In this document: in pieces, positions 7,195 through 13,973 of the stretch
Numbering within the stretch: the stretch's first letter is position 1
How the letters are laid out: each line of letters opens with the position of its first letter
Assembly: GCA_020345705.1 (NCBI GenBank)
Contig: CP070766.1
Coordinates: forward strand, 1,757,700-1,771,672
DNA: 13,973 nt
DNA from: Candidatus Zixiibacteriota bacterium
Lineage (GTDB): Bacteria; Zixibacteria; MSB-5A5; GN15; PGXB01
Reading direction: 5' to 3'
Made by a program: the position numbers and the translations under genes
Notes under the pieces: model-generated
Told to the model about the DNA's origin: nothing
Seen by the model: the letters and a program-made list of their open reading frames with translations, nothing else
Databases searched by the model: none

Positions 7195-7233
7195 ATAAAG
7201 ACCCCTTCCCCGTTATCGGGAGGGGGTCTTTAT
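7195..7233. terminator. Strong bidirectional terminator hairpin
   Basis: ATAAAGACCCC (7195-7205) pairs with GGGGTCTTTAT (7223-7233). The stem continues inwards through a G-U pair, an A-T pair and three G-C pairs to a 7-base loop, giving about 16 pairs. The base is A/T-rich on both sides, so it can end transcripts from the M6 operon (plus) and from the zinc-ribbon gene (minus, stop at 7242), which converge here. Confidence 0.85.
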
Positions 7234-7241
7234 GCCTTCTG

Positions 7242-7457
7242 CTACTCTGCCCGAATCGTGCCGGCCTGCTCACGGGCGGGCTCCAACGCAATACTGCGCT
7301 TGTCCCGCTTGTGCTTCATGTAACAATGCTTGCAACGCTTTGGGTCTTCCGTGTACCCTTTTTCCGCAAAGTAGGCTTGAGCATTAACGGTAAAAACGAA
7401 TTCCTCCCCGCAATCCACGCAGGTCAGGAATTTTGGCTCAACGCCACTCGTGTCCAT
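7242..7457 (-). CDS. Small zinc-ribbon protein (zf-trcl-like)
   Basis: A 71-aa protein with two CxxC knuckles: C13-V-D-C16 and C42-K-H-C45. Between them is EEFVFTVNAQAYFAEKGY, the typical arrangement of the small probable zinc-ribbon family PF13451 (CxDCGxEFxFT ... FxxxKGF ... PKRCxxC). Such proteins bind one zinc ion; their cellular role is not known. The C-terminal tail (46-71) is basic then mixed and likely disordered. The start ATG has AGAGGGGG upstream, and a good promoter lies about 80 bases further up. It converges with the M6 operon and is transcribed alone. Confidence 0.82.
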   Translation of the reverse strand: MDTSGVEPKFLTCVDCGEEFVFTVNAQAYFAEKGYTEDPKRCKHCYMKHKRDKRSIALEPAREQAGTIRAE

Positions 7458-7545
7458 ACTTCCCCCTCTTACGGTATGAATAACTTCCCTGTAACCTCCG
7501 AAATGTATCTTTAGCAGTCTCGGATGAATATGCTTCTACCATAAA

Positions 7546-7574
7546 TGTATAACACTTTCAACAAACGTAGTCAA
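7546..7574 (-). promoter_or_regulatory. Sigma70-type promoter of the zinc-ribbon gene
   Basis: On the minus strand TTGACT (7574-7569), a 17-base spacer and TATACA (7551-7546) closely match sigma70 consensus. The predicted start near 7539 leaves a leader of about 80 bases before the ATG at 7457. No riboswitch fold was recognised in the leader. Confidence 0.65.
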
Positions 7575-7705
7575 GTAAAAAATAAAGCTGTGAATATTTT
7601 TTTCACCACGATACGGTATCAACCAACAAATAATCAGTTAATTCCGCCTATTACACTATATAATAGGTAATAATCCAATATAGGTACAACATATCGGCAT
7701 CAAAT

Positions 7706-7730
7706 AAAAAAAGCGGAAAATATTTCCCAC
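7706..7730 (-). terminator. Intrinsic terminator of the dockerin protease gene
   Basis: On the minus strand a short hairpin (7730-7713) with GTGGGAA pairing to TTTCCGC, including two G-U pairs, is followed directly by seven T (7712-7706). It lies 66 bases after the stop codon of the metalloprotease gene. Confidence 0.7.
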
Positions 7731-7796
7731 TAATACATGAACCCGCGGATCACGCGCTAGCAATCGTGCAATATTACCAAATTCGGGTGGACCGGT

Positions 7797-9506
7797 TCAC
7801 GGACGGTACAGACATGGTTCCGGGCCGTCTCTGTACAGGTAATTGACAATATAGGTAACGTCAAGAAGATTTATGTTGCCGCTGCAGTCCGCGTCACCGG
7901 AAAGGTAAGCGTACCTGGGCGGGTGACCCTCCCTGTATAAATAGCCGACCAGATACGAGACATCCAAGATATTGACCTCACCCGAACCGTCGGCGTCTCC
8001 AAAGGGATGGATTTCAGAGTCAATCTGATACGGATTATCATCGAACCACTGTGAAACCACCGACGGTATGAAGATTATTGAATCATAACCCGGAAGGTCA
8101 TATATGCCGCAGGTGGCCATTCCAAACATGCCCATAGGACAGGCCGCATGCACGATCGGATAATCATCAAGGAAAAGTATGTAAGACAATCCCCATTCGA
8201 CGATATTGGCGCCGTCAAACTTGATCAGAAATATCCCATTTTCCGACGTTCCCGGATAGGCAACGATGTAATTGCTGGCGAACCCGTCCGGTGGATTGAC
8301 AGGCGTCAGCACGGCGGATGGAAAATCCGCAACAACCTGATCGGTAATGACTAGTGGATAATCGACACCATCATCGTAATAGATCGTATCCGCCCGGTCA
8401 TCGGTGAAATAATTCCAAACGGTGAATTCCGGGAAAATGGACTTCATGGTCTCACCGTGGGCCCCCAGCGCCGAATCAATCGAGGGCAGGGGAGCGTTGT
8501 ATCTGACGTACTCCCAGACATGCTTTATGATATCGATACCGTATTTCTCAGCAAGAAAAGTGGTCCAGACAAAAGTGCTGTAATTGTGATATATCCCCGT
8601 AAAATAACCGGTGTCAATCAGAAAAGTATCCGGGTAATTAAAGAAATCAGGCAGGTAAACGTAATGGTCGTTGACGACTTCAAAAACCTCGTCCTCAAAA
8701 AAGACCGCATTCCCCTCAGTCCACCACAAATTCGGCCAGCTTACATATCCGTAGGCCAACTGGGTCGCATGGAAATACTCGTGCGCACATGTGACTTTCA
8801 GCGCTCCAATGACCGTGCCTTCGGGGTCCTCGTTGGGTTGAGCGAAGTCAAAGGTGCAATGGCATTCAACGTGAGAAGAATAGTCGTTCCAGGCTGAGTC
8901 ACCGGGATCTTCTCTTACCGTCAAGCCGTAATAGTGTCCCAGGTTCATCATGTAGATGTCATAATAGTCATCGCCGTCGGACGGCGGAGGAATATAACCC
9001 AGATTAATATGATAATGCCGGTAACTGCTGTCGGCGTACAGCCCTGCCCTTTCCACAAAATCCGGGACGTCATCGTCGTTCAGGTCTTCGGGCGGCACTG
9101 CATGATCGCCGGACGTGTCATAATGAATCGCGAAATGCCCTTCAGGCGAAAAATATGTCAGCTCAAGCGAAGGCCGCCCCAGGTAGTAGGCGGCGACAGC
9201 CTGCTGCTCCGGCGACAGAATGTCCCAGTTATCAAGAGCCAGATTTATAAGAGGAGTAGCGCTGCGAACAGCGCCGATGGCCTCGGATTTGAATTCGTCA
9301 GGCAGATCCAGGGGAGCATAAATCGACTGAAGGCTGTAGATAATCCGGTCGGCGCTGGAGATTCTGCCCGCGCTGTAAGCCTGCTCTATCAGCTGAACAG
9401 AGCTGAATTCTCTGTAAGCTTCTCTGGAGTCCTTTGCAGGAGCCCGGGAGTCTATCAATGTCGTCAGGCACAAAGTCAAAATGAAAAATCGTATTGCTTT
9501 CGGCAC
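7797..9506 (-). CDS. Secreted MXAN_6640-like metalloprotease with two dockerin-like repeats
   Basis: A 569-aa secreted gluzincin-type metalloprotease. It starts with GTG, preceded by GAGGG at a suitable distance. The signal peptide spans about 1-24 (hydrophobic core RFFILTLCLTTLI, possible cleavage after APA). The middle has GHFAIHYDTSGDHAVP, then NDDDVPDFVE and LGYIPPPSDGDDYYDIY, features of the MXAN_6640 putative metalloprotease family. The zinc site is AHEYFHATQ (HEYFH at 242-246) with the likely third ligand in WWTEGNAVFFED (E264). The C-terminus (about 502-569) has two calcium-binding dockerin-like repeats, GDADGSGEVNILDVSYLVG and GDADCSGNINLLDVTYIVN, each followed by YLYR(E/D)G. Dockerins classically bind cohesins; none is visible in this window, and such repeats in FCB bacteria often have no known partner. 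It lies 133 bp after the Omp85 gene in the same direction. Substrate unknown. Confidence 0.85.
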   Translation of the reverse strand: MPKAIRFFILTLCLTTLIDSRAPAKDSREAYREFSSVQLIEQAYSAGRISSADRIIYSLQSIYAPLDLPDEFKSEAIGAVRSATPLINLALDNWDILSPEQQAVAAYYLGRPSLELTYFSPEGHFAIHYDTSGDHAVPPEDLNDDDVPDFVERAGLYADSSYRHYHINLGYIPPPSDGDDYYDIYMMNLGHYYGLTVREDPGDSAWNDYSSHVECHCTFDFAQPNEDPEGTVIGALKVTCAHEYFHATQLAYGYVSWPNLWWTEGNAVFFEDEVFEVVNDHYVYLPDFFNYPDTFLIDTGYFTGIYHNYSTFVWTTFLAEKYGIDIIKHVWEYVRYNAPLPSIDSALGAHGETMKSIFPEFTVWNYFTDDRADTIYYDDGVDYPLVITDQVVADFPSAVLTPVNPPDGFASNYIVAYPGTSENGIFLIKFDGANIVEWGLSYILFLDDYPIVHAACPMGMFGMATCGIYDLPGYDSIIFIPSVVSQWFDDNPYQIDSEIHPFGDADGSGEVNILDVSYLVGYLYREGHPPRYAYLSGDADCSGNINLLDVTYIVNYLYRDGPEPCLYRP

Positions 9507-9589
9507 GGCGATACCCTCAATTCATCAAACGGTTTGACTCCAACAGCAGTAATGGGTACTCAGTCCCCTCAATAGATAAGGTACATCAT

Positions 9590-9605
9590 TTGACGATTTT
9601 GTCAA
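9590..9605 (-). promoter_or_regulatory. TTGACA box within an inverted repeat, upstream of the dockerin protease
   Basis: TTGAC-N6-GTCAA (9590-9605) is a perfect 5-bp dyad. On the minus strand its first arm is part of a perfect TTGACA -35 box (9605-9600). The -10 is weak: TACCTT after 16 bases is the best. The layout suggests a separate, regulated promoter for the protease rather than pure read-through from the Omp85 gene. Confidence 0.35.
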
Positions 9606-9639
9606 GCGTAATCGTAACCTGCCAAATAACTTATCTTCA

Positions 9640-11259
9640 TTATTCTACGTATTGACCAAGGCTGAACGATAACCGCCATTCCTTTATTTTTCCGGCATAG
9701 GCGAGGTCAAATCTCATTGTCCGGGCGTTTGAAAACTTCTCCAGACCAAGTCGAAGGCCAACACCGACAGACCAGAGAAGGTCGTCAAGCTCAAGGCCTG
9801 TCCCCCGCAGCCAGCTTCTTCCGAAGTCCACAAACTGCACCGCGCCCAGGTTAGCTGAGAAAAATTCAATCCCGGGGAATATTCGATTCTCAATATTTAT
9901 TATAAACCGCCTCTCGCCGGTGGAATAATTCTTGGGATAACCTCTCAAGCCGTTGTTCTCGCCCAGATAAAGGGTGGCCAGAGTATCCGGCCGAAAATCT
10001 TCAGCGTAAACCGCGTTGAGCACAGGCGTCAGCCAAGAAATCCCATTGTTATAGTATCTTATCGAGATATAAGCGGTTTTTCTAAAGTCCCGATCCGCCT
10101 TAAACCAGTATCTTCTCTGCAAATACAGAAACAGGATGTTCGACCTCCAATGAGTGCCGTAATTGAGCGTGATGAGAATGTCCTTGAACAGCGAGCTGTT
10201 TTCACGGCCCTCACGCGCCCAGCCGAATCTGACTGAGCCGCTCTTTTCAAAAGTGATATCTTCAATTCGTTCAAAGCTGTTTATGCGGGTAGTCTTGCTA
10301 TATTCGAAATTCTGTATCCTGAATTCCGGCGCTATGACATAATATAGGCTGTCGGATGAAAACCTGATCTGATGGCGCAGATCCAGCAGCCTTTTGTCCC
10401 TAACCTCAATATCCCGATAGACAAACTCCGCCCCCAGTGTCACTTTATTCAGATACGTCCCGAAGCGATACGCTCCGCGAAAATTCATCAGCGTTCCAAG
10501 CATTCTTTCATCGGCGATGATTTCTCCGTCTGAATAATAATCATTCCTGCTGTCCAAGCGTGAAATGGTCCCCCGGTAGCTCACTTTCGAGTCAAGAGTT
10601 CGAAACGGTTTCCCCGCTGACAATCCTCTGACCCCCACTTCCGGGCTGCTGTCGTAGAATAGCTCAAGAAACAGATGAGTGTTAAGAAGACGCCTTTCCA
10701 GGAATGTCAGCTTCGCGTAATCATCATCATCTTCCCGGAAATAGTAGTGAAAAGAGACGAACTGACCGGCCCCGAACAGGTTGAGCTCCTCCAGTCTCAC
10801 ATGGTACTGCATCCGGTCGGCAAGGCGGCTGATCGACAATCCGCCCAAAAGCGTCCAGGTATCCGAGGTGGTGACTTTCATGATATTCGCCCCCTCGGGA
10901 GATTGGACAAGATCCACCCTGGCATTCCAGAGAAAGGCCAGGCCGCGAAGATTTCTCTCGGTCTCATCGGCCAGCTGTCGTGAGAAAATGTCCCCTCTCT
11001 TTTGCAGCAGTTCTCTTGATATTACATACTTCCTGGTTTTCATATGCAGCTTGTTGACAAGTCTGAAAATCCAGTGGTTGTACTGGGCTGAATCGAGATC
11101 AAAGATATTGTTGTTCTCGATAGAAATGGAATCAATTGGGATTTTCTCCGAGGCATTCCCGGCTTGAGTTGCGAGACAACAAAGGAAAGTGATCAGAAAG
11201 ACCACAGCCGGACAAAGGAGGGCCACGGACGTCGGCCGGTCAGATGTCATTGGCGTCAT
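9640..11259 (-). CDS. Omp85-superfamily outer-membrane protein with a single POTRA domain
   Basis: A 539-aa protein of the BamA/TamA superfamily. The signal peptide is at about 10-36. One POTRA-like domain follows at about 42-133, with KYVISRELLQKRGDIFS and ADETERNLRGLAFLWNARVD, the usual 'high-GD ... ERNLR' pattern. The rest is a predicted beta-barrel. The conserved loop 6 motif appears as GLRGYPKNYSTGERRF, with R439-G440-Y441 in place of the common RGF. The chain ends in LSFSLGQYVE, so the last aromatic is followed by two more residues, unlike the usual terminal F/W. Canonical BamA has five POTRA domains and about 800 residues, so this is an accessory member, not the essential BamA. Possible roles are export, surface assembly or lipid handling. 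Start choice is between ATGs at 11259 and 11250; ribosome sites are weak for both. Confidence 0.82.
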   Translation of the reverse strand: MTPMTSDRPTSVALLCPAVVFLITFLCCLATQAGNASEKIPIDSISIENNNIFDLDSAQYNHWIFRLVNKLHMKTRKYVISRELLQKRGDIFSRQLADETERNLRGLAFLWNARVDLVQSPEGANIMKVTTSDTWTLLGGLSISRLADRMQYHVRLEELNLFGAGQFVSFHYYFREDDDDYAKLTFLERRLLNTHLFLELFYDSSPEVGVRGLSAGKPFRTLDSKVSYRGTISRLDSRNDYYSDGEIIADERMLGTLMNFRGAYRFGTYLNKVTLGAEFVYRDIEVRDKRLLDLRHQIRFSSDSLYYVIAPEFRIQNFEYSKTTRINSFERIEDITFEKSGSVRFGWAREGRENSSLFKDILITLNYGTHWRSNILFLYLQRRYWFKADRDFRKTAYISIRYYNNGISWLTPVLNAVYAEDFRPDTLATLYLGENNGLRGYPKNYSTGERRFIINIENRIFPGIEFFSANLGAVQFVDFGRSWLRGTGLELDDLLWSVGVGLRLGLEKFSNARTMRFDLAYAGKIKEWRLSFSLGQYVE

Positions 11260-11371
11260 TCCGCTTATCGCCCCCCCGGAGAGATTTGAACCATTCTGCG
11301 GCTCACAATGAAGCTCGTTTTTCTCATTTAAAAGGTCGGTTGAGTAAAGCTAACCCTTTATCGTTCCGAAT

Positions 11372-11400
11372 AATATAGAAAAATCCGCATTTATTTGAAA
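11372..11400 (-). promoter_or_regulatory. Possible promoter of the Omp85 gene
   Basis: On the minus strand TATATT (11377-11372), a near-consensus -10, is preceded 17 bases upstream by TTTCAA (11400-11395), a weak -35. This would give a leader of about 106 bases. The -10 overlaps TAATATA, which read on the plus strand could also serve pilB, so the two genes may share a divergent promoter region. Confidence 0.35.
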
Positions 11401-11405
11401 TAGTT

Positions 11406-13133
11406 ATGGCAAGAAAGAAAATCGGCGATATCCTCATCGAAAAGGGGCTGATCTCACGCGAACAGCTGGCGGAGGCGCTGAAAAAACAAGACACCTCCGG
11501 CCATAAAGTGGGTCAGATACTGGTAGAGAACGGGCTGATTACTGAAGACCAACTCATCCAGACCATGTCGGAGCGGCTAGAAATACCCAAGATTTCTCTG
11601 GAATCAATTGTAATCGACCCGCTCGTTGTCGGCCTCATCCCGGTCGAGGTCGCCAGGCGATACTGCCTGATTCCGGTCTTCAGAATAGGTAACGTCCTCA
11701 CCGTCGCCATGGCCGACCCGCTTAACATCATTGCCATCGAAGAATTGAAGTATCTTACCAAGTGCGATATCAAGAGAGTCATAACCTCCCGCTCCAAAAT
11801 CAATGCCGCCATTGACCAGTACTATTCGGTCGCCGATTCCTTGAGTGGTGTCATCGGAACTTACTCCGGTTCCCAGGTCGAATCACGGGGCGGCAGAGAG
11901 CCCAGAGGCCTTTCCATTCAGGAAGATGAGGCTCCGGTCGTCAAACTCGTCAATCTGCTCATTTCTCAGGCGGTAAAAGCCAAAGCCTCCGACGTTCACA
12001 TTGAGCCGGATGAAGGACAGGTTCGGGTCAGATACCGGGTTAACGGCGTCATGAAGGAAGAAGCCTCGCCGCCGAAGAAACTCCAATCCGAGATCGTCTC
12101 GCGGATAAAGGTGGCCGCCAACATGGATGTGTCGGAAAAAAGGCTGCCGCAGGACGGCCGCCTGCTCGTGACGGTCGATGACGCCGATATCGATCTGCGA
12201 GTCTCGACTCTCCCCACGATCCATGGCGAGAAAGTGGTCATCAGAATCCTCGACAGACGAGTCATCAGCATGAGCCTGGATGAACTCGGTTTCTCGGGCG
12301 GCATGCTGGAATCATGGAAAAAACTAATCCAGATTAAGGAAGGTCTTATCTTATGTACTGGTCCGACGTCGAGTGGAAAAACGACCACCCTCTATTCCGT
12401 TCTTCGCACAATCAACTCGGTGGAGAAAAACATCATCACCATAGAAGACCCGGTCGAGTATTCACTCCCGCTGATAAATCAGGTTCAGACAAACGAAAAG
12501 GCCGGCCTTACCTTTGCCTCCTCTCTGCGTTCCATTCTCCGTCAGAACCCTGATATCATAATGATCGGTGAAATAAGAGACAGTGAAACGGCAATTATGG
12601 CCATCCGTTCGGCCCTGACGGGACATCTGGTCCTGTCAACCATGCACACTAATGACGCCCCCAGCGGCATAGTCCGCCTGATTGATATGGGTATAGAAAA
12701 ATATCTGGTCGCCTCGGCGCTCAAGGGAATTCTGGCGCAAAGACTCGTCAGAACCAATTGCCCTCATTGCCTGGAGAAATACCGGCCCCAGGAAATGCAC
12801 CTCAGACTGGCCAACCTGCTTGATTCGGGAGAAGAAATACAATTCATGCGCGGAGCCGGTTGCACAAGGTGTCGCATGACCGGCTACGTGGGGCAAACCG
12901 GCATCTTCGAGCAGGTCACGGTCGATGATACTATGGCGGAGATGATACTCAACAACGCCGGTGACCATCAGATAAGAAATTACGCCCTGACCCGCGAATA
13001 TAAACCGCTCTTTGAAGCCGGACTTGAAAACGTCAGGAAAGGCGAGGTTTGCCTCGAGGAATTGCTCCGCGTAATCTCTATCTCCGAGGCCGTGGCCGTT
13101 CCAAGCCGGCGTCAGGAATTGATAAATGCCTGA
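11406..13133 (+). CDS. pilB: Type IV pilus assembly ATPase PilB (GspE/PulE family)
   Basis: A 575-aa cytoplasmic hexameric ATPase that powers pilus extension. The N-terminal MshEN domain (about 1-150) has two related halves, KIGDILIEKGLISREQL and KVGQILVENGLITEDQL, the pattern that binds c-di-GMP in MshE-like proteins. The usual first Arg is Lys here, so binding is possible but unproven. The motor domain has Walker A GPTSSGKT (319-326), the Asp box ITIEDPVEY (from 344), Walker B NPDIIMIGEIRD (with E389), and the His box GHLVLSTMHTND (406-417). A zinc site follows: C452-PH-C455 and C486-TR-C489, typical of PilB/GspE and absent from the retraction ATPase PilT. The length is normal for PilB. No ribosome site is visible before the ATG, so the mRNA may be leaderless or poorly initiated. 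It overlaps pilC by 8 bases. GspE of type II secretion is the alternative. Confidence 0.92.
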   Translation: MARKKIGDILIEKGLISREQLAEALKKQDTSGHKVGQILVENGLITEDQLIQTMSERLEIPKISLESIVIDPLVVGLIPVEVARRYCLIPVFRIGNVLTVAMADPLNIIAIEELKYLTKCDIKRVITSRSKINAAIDQYYSVADSLSGVIGTYSGSQVESRGGREPRGLSIQEDEAPVVKLVNLLISQAVKAKASDVHIEPDEGQVRVRYRVNGVMKEEASPPKKLQSEIVSRIKVAANMDVSEKRLPQDGRLLVTVDDADIDLRVSTLPTIHGEKVVIRILDRRVISMSLDELGFSGGMLESWKKLIQIKEGLILCTGPTSSGKTTTLYSVLRTINSVEKNIITIEDPVEYSLPLINQVQTNEKAGLTFASSLRSILRQNPDIIMIGEIRDSETAIMAIRSALTGHLVLSTMHTNDAPSGIVRLIDMGIEKYLVASALKGILAQRLVRTNCPHCLEKYRPQEMHLRLANLLDSGEEIQFMRGAGCTRCRMTGYVGQTGIFEQVTVDDTMAEMILNNAGDHQIRNYALTREYKPLFEAGLENVRKGEVCLEELLRVISISEAVAVPSRRQELINA

Positions 13134-13973
13134 GACATTCTTATATACTGCCCGCACCTCTGACGGAGAAAAAAAATCGGGGCTCATGAGGGCCGAGAGC
13201 CCGGAGAGGGTGGCCGCCGTCCTGTCTGAACAGCAGCTGATTCCGACCGAAATCAAGTTGAAAAAATCCCCTCAGAAGTCCGGATTATTCAGATTCATGA
13301 AGAGCCCGGTCTATGAGGACCTGATCATATTTACGCATAACCTGGCCACACTTTATCGGGCCGGGATACCGATCCTGCGGGCATTATCTGTAACGAAAGT
13401 CGGGAAAGAGGGCAGTTATTTCAACAAGGCCATCTTGAGAATCAAAGACGGAATAAACGCCGGCCGTCCCCTGGCCGATTGCATGGCCGACTTCCCGAGC
13501 ATCTTTCCCTCCGTCTATACCGCGACGGTCGCTGCGGGCGAGCATTCCGGACGACTGGACGACATGCTTGACTCGCTGGGCGAAATGCTCGAAAAGGATA
13601 TGCAGTTAAAACGCCAGATAAAGTCATCGGTCAGATATCCAATCATTGTCATCTCGGCCATTGCCGCCGCTTTTACAATCCTGGTTACACTAGTGATACC
13701 CAGATTCGTAGCGTTTTATTCCAAGATGGGAGCTTCCCTCCCCTGGCCAACGAGAATCCTGATCTGGCTCCACCAGTTCATCGTGGATTACTGGATTGTT
13801 ATTCTAGCGGCATTAATTGTCGGCGTTCTCCTGTTGCGCAAAATCTATTCGACTCCTTCCGGACGGCACTTCTTCGACGTCAGGTTCCTGAACCTGCCGA
13901 TCTTCGGGGATCTGATTGTGAAAGCAAACATCGCCCGTTTTTCTTATTCTCTGCAGACTCTGCTGAAAAGCGG
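13126..13973 (+). CDS. pilC: Type IV pilus platform protein PilC (GspF family), 3'-truncated by the window
   Basis: An open frame with no stop before the window edge: 282 full codons of a protein usually near 400 aa. It is the inner-membrane platform that PilB acts on. Residues 3-45 form the N-terminal segment (FLYTARTSDGEKKSGLM ... LSEQQLIPTEI). The first T2SSF domain is at about 62-190, with LATLYRAGIPILRAL and VAAGEHSGRLDDML, the family hallmark. Membrane helices lie at about 171-194 and 222-238. The second domain begins at LPIFGDLIVKANIARFSYSL (257-276). The ATG at 13126 overlaps the pilB stop in another frame, with AGGA eight bases upstream, so the two are translationally coupled. A pilT gene, often placed between them, is absent here. 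Confidence 0.92.
   Translation, partial: MPETFLYTARTSDGEKKSGLMRAESPERVAAVLSEQQLIPTEIKLKKSPQKSGLFRFMKSPVYEDLIIFTHNLATLYRAGIPILRALSVTKVGKEGSYFNKAILRIKDGINAGRPLADCMADFPSIFPSVYTATVAAGEHSGRLDDMLDSLGEMLEKDMQLKRQIKSSVRYPIIVISAIAAAFTILVTLVIPRFVAFYSKMGASLPWPTRILIWLHQFIVDYWIVILAALIVGVLLLRKIYSTPSGRHFFDVRFLNLPIFGDLIVKANIARFSYSLQTLLKS

Larger units (their letters stand above)
7458..7796. other. AT-rich gene-free stretch with several short palindromes
   Basis: I see no gene in this 339-bp stretch. Besides the promoter and terminator listed separately, it holds GTGAA/TTCAC (7590-7594 and 7602-7606), GATAC-G-GTATC (7610-7620) and CCTATTA/TAATAGG (7647-7653 and 7661-7667, 7-base spacer). Base composition is clearly more A/T-rich than the neighbouring genes. 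The palindromes could be operators, a small RNA, or chance in AT-rich DNA. Confidence 0.5.

Noticed and set aside
7182..7514. 110-aa open frame on the plus strand over the zinc-ribbon gene
   Set aside because: It begins inside the terminator hairpin, lacks a ribosome site and has no family features, while the minus-strand frame has both CxxC knuckles, a ribosome site and a promoter.
8934..9575. 213-aa open frame on the plus strand
   Set aside because: It is antisense to the clearly coding metalloprotease and reads as low-complexity shadow protein with no domain.
12636..13256. 206-aa open frame on the minus strand
   Set aside because: It lies opposite the PilB motor domain and the start of PilC, both with intact hallmark motifs.
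1..13973. CRISPR array, phage defence island, toxin-antitoxin pair or insertion sequence
   Set aside because: No regularly spaced direct repeats, transposase or integrase motifs, nuclease genes or terminal inverted repeats were found on either strand.

Overview
The window (13,973 bp) reads as a chromosomal segment of an uncultured Gram-negative bacterium of the FCB type, most like candidate phylum Zixibacteria or a near relative. This is inferred from the gene content, not from a marker gene. The clues are: a secreted protease ending in a type IX secretion (T9SS)-like C-terminal domain with an NYPNPFNP motif; a second secreted protease ending in two dockerin-like repeats of the LDVTYIVNYLYRDG type; a PorV/TraF-like outer-membrane barrel; an Omp85-family barrel; and type IV pilus genes.

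Layout. Positions 1-66 (minus) hold only the first 22 codons of a membrane protein that may be an ECF-transporter S component. Positions 149-1857 (minus) carry two tandem paralogous HTH-WYL regulators: a full-length one (316 aa) and a shortened, cysteine-rich one (207 aa). A divergent spacer with a perfect 7-bp inverted repeat leads into a three-gene plus-strand operon (2067-7130): a large acidic envelope protein of unknown function, an outer-membrane barrel, and an M6-family metalloprotease with a T9SS-like tail. The operon ends in a long hairpin (7195-7233) that probably also ends transcription from the opposite side. Next on the minus strand are a small zinc-ribbon protein (7242-7457), an AT-rich gene-free stretch (7458-7796) with several short palindromes, a promoter and a terminator, an MXAN_6640-like gluzincin metalloprotease with dockerin repeats (7797-9506), and a short one-POTRA Omp85 protein (9640-11259). 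On the plus strand the window closes with pilB (11406-13133) overlapping a pilC that runs off the edge (13126-13973).

How the genes fit together. Most of the window is envelope and secretion biology. The 2067-7130 operon looks like a surface unit made of an envelope-anchored subunit, a barrel and an exported protease; the link to T9SS is inferred from the protease tail and the PorV-like barrel. The dockerin protease and the Omp85 protein may be a second, separate secreted or surface pair. PilB and PilC are the cytoplasmic motor and inner-membrane platform of a type IV pilus. The WYL regulators lie divergent to the surface operon and may control it, themselves, or both. No CRISPR array, tRNA, rRNA, insertion sequence or phage gene was seen.
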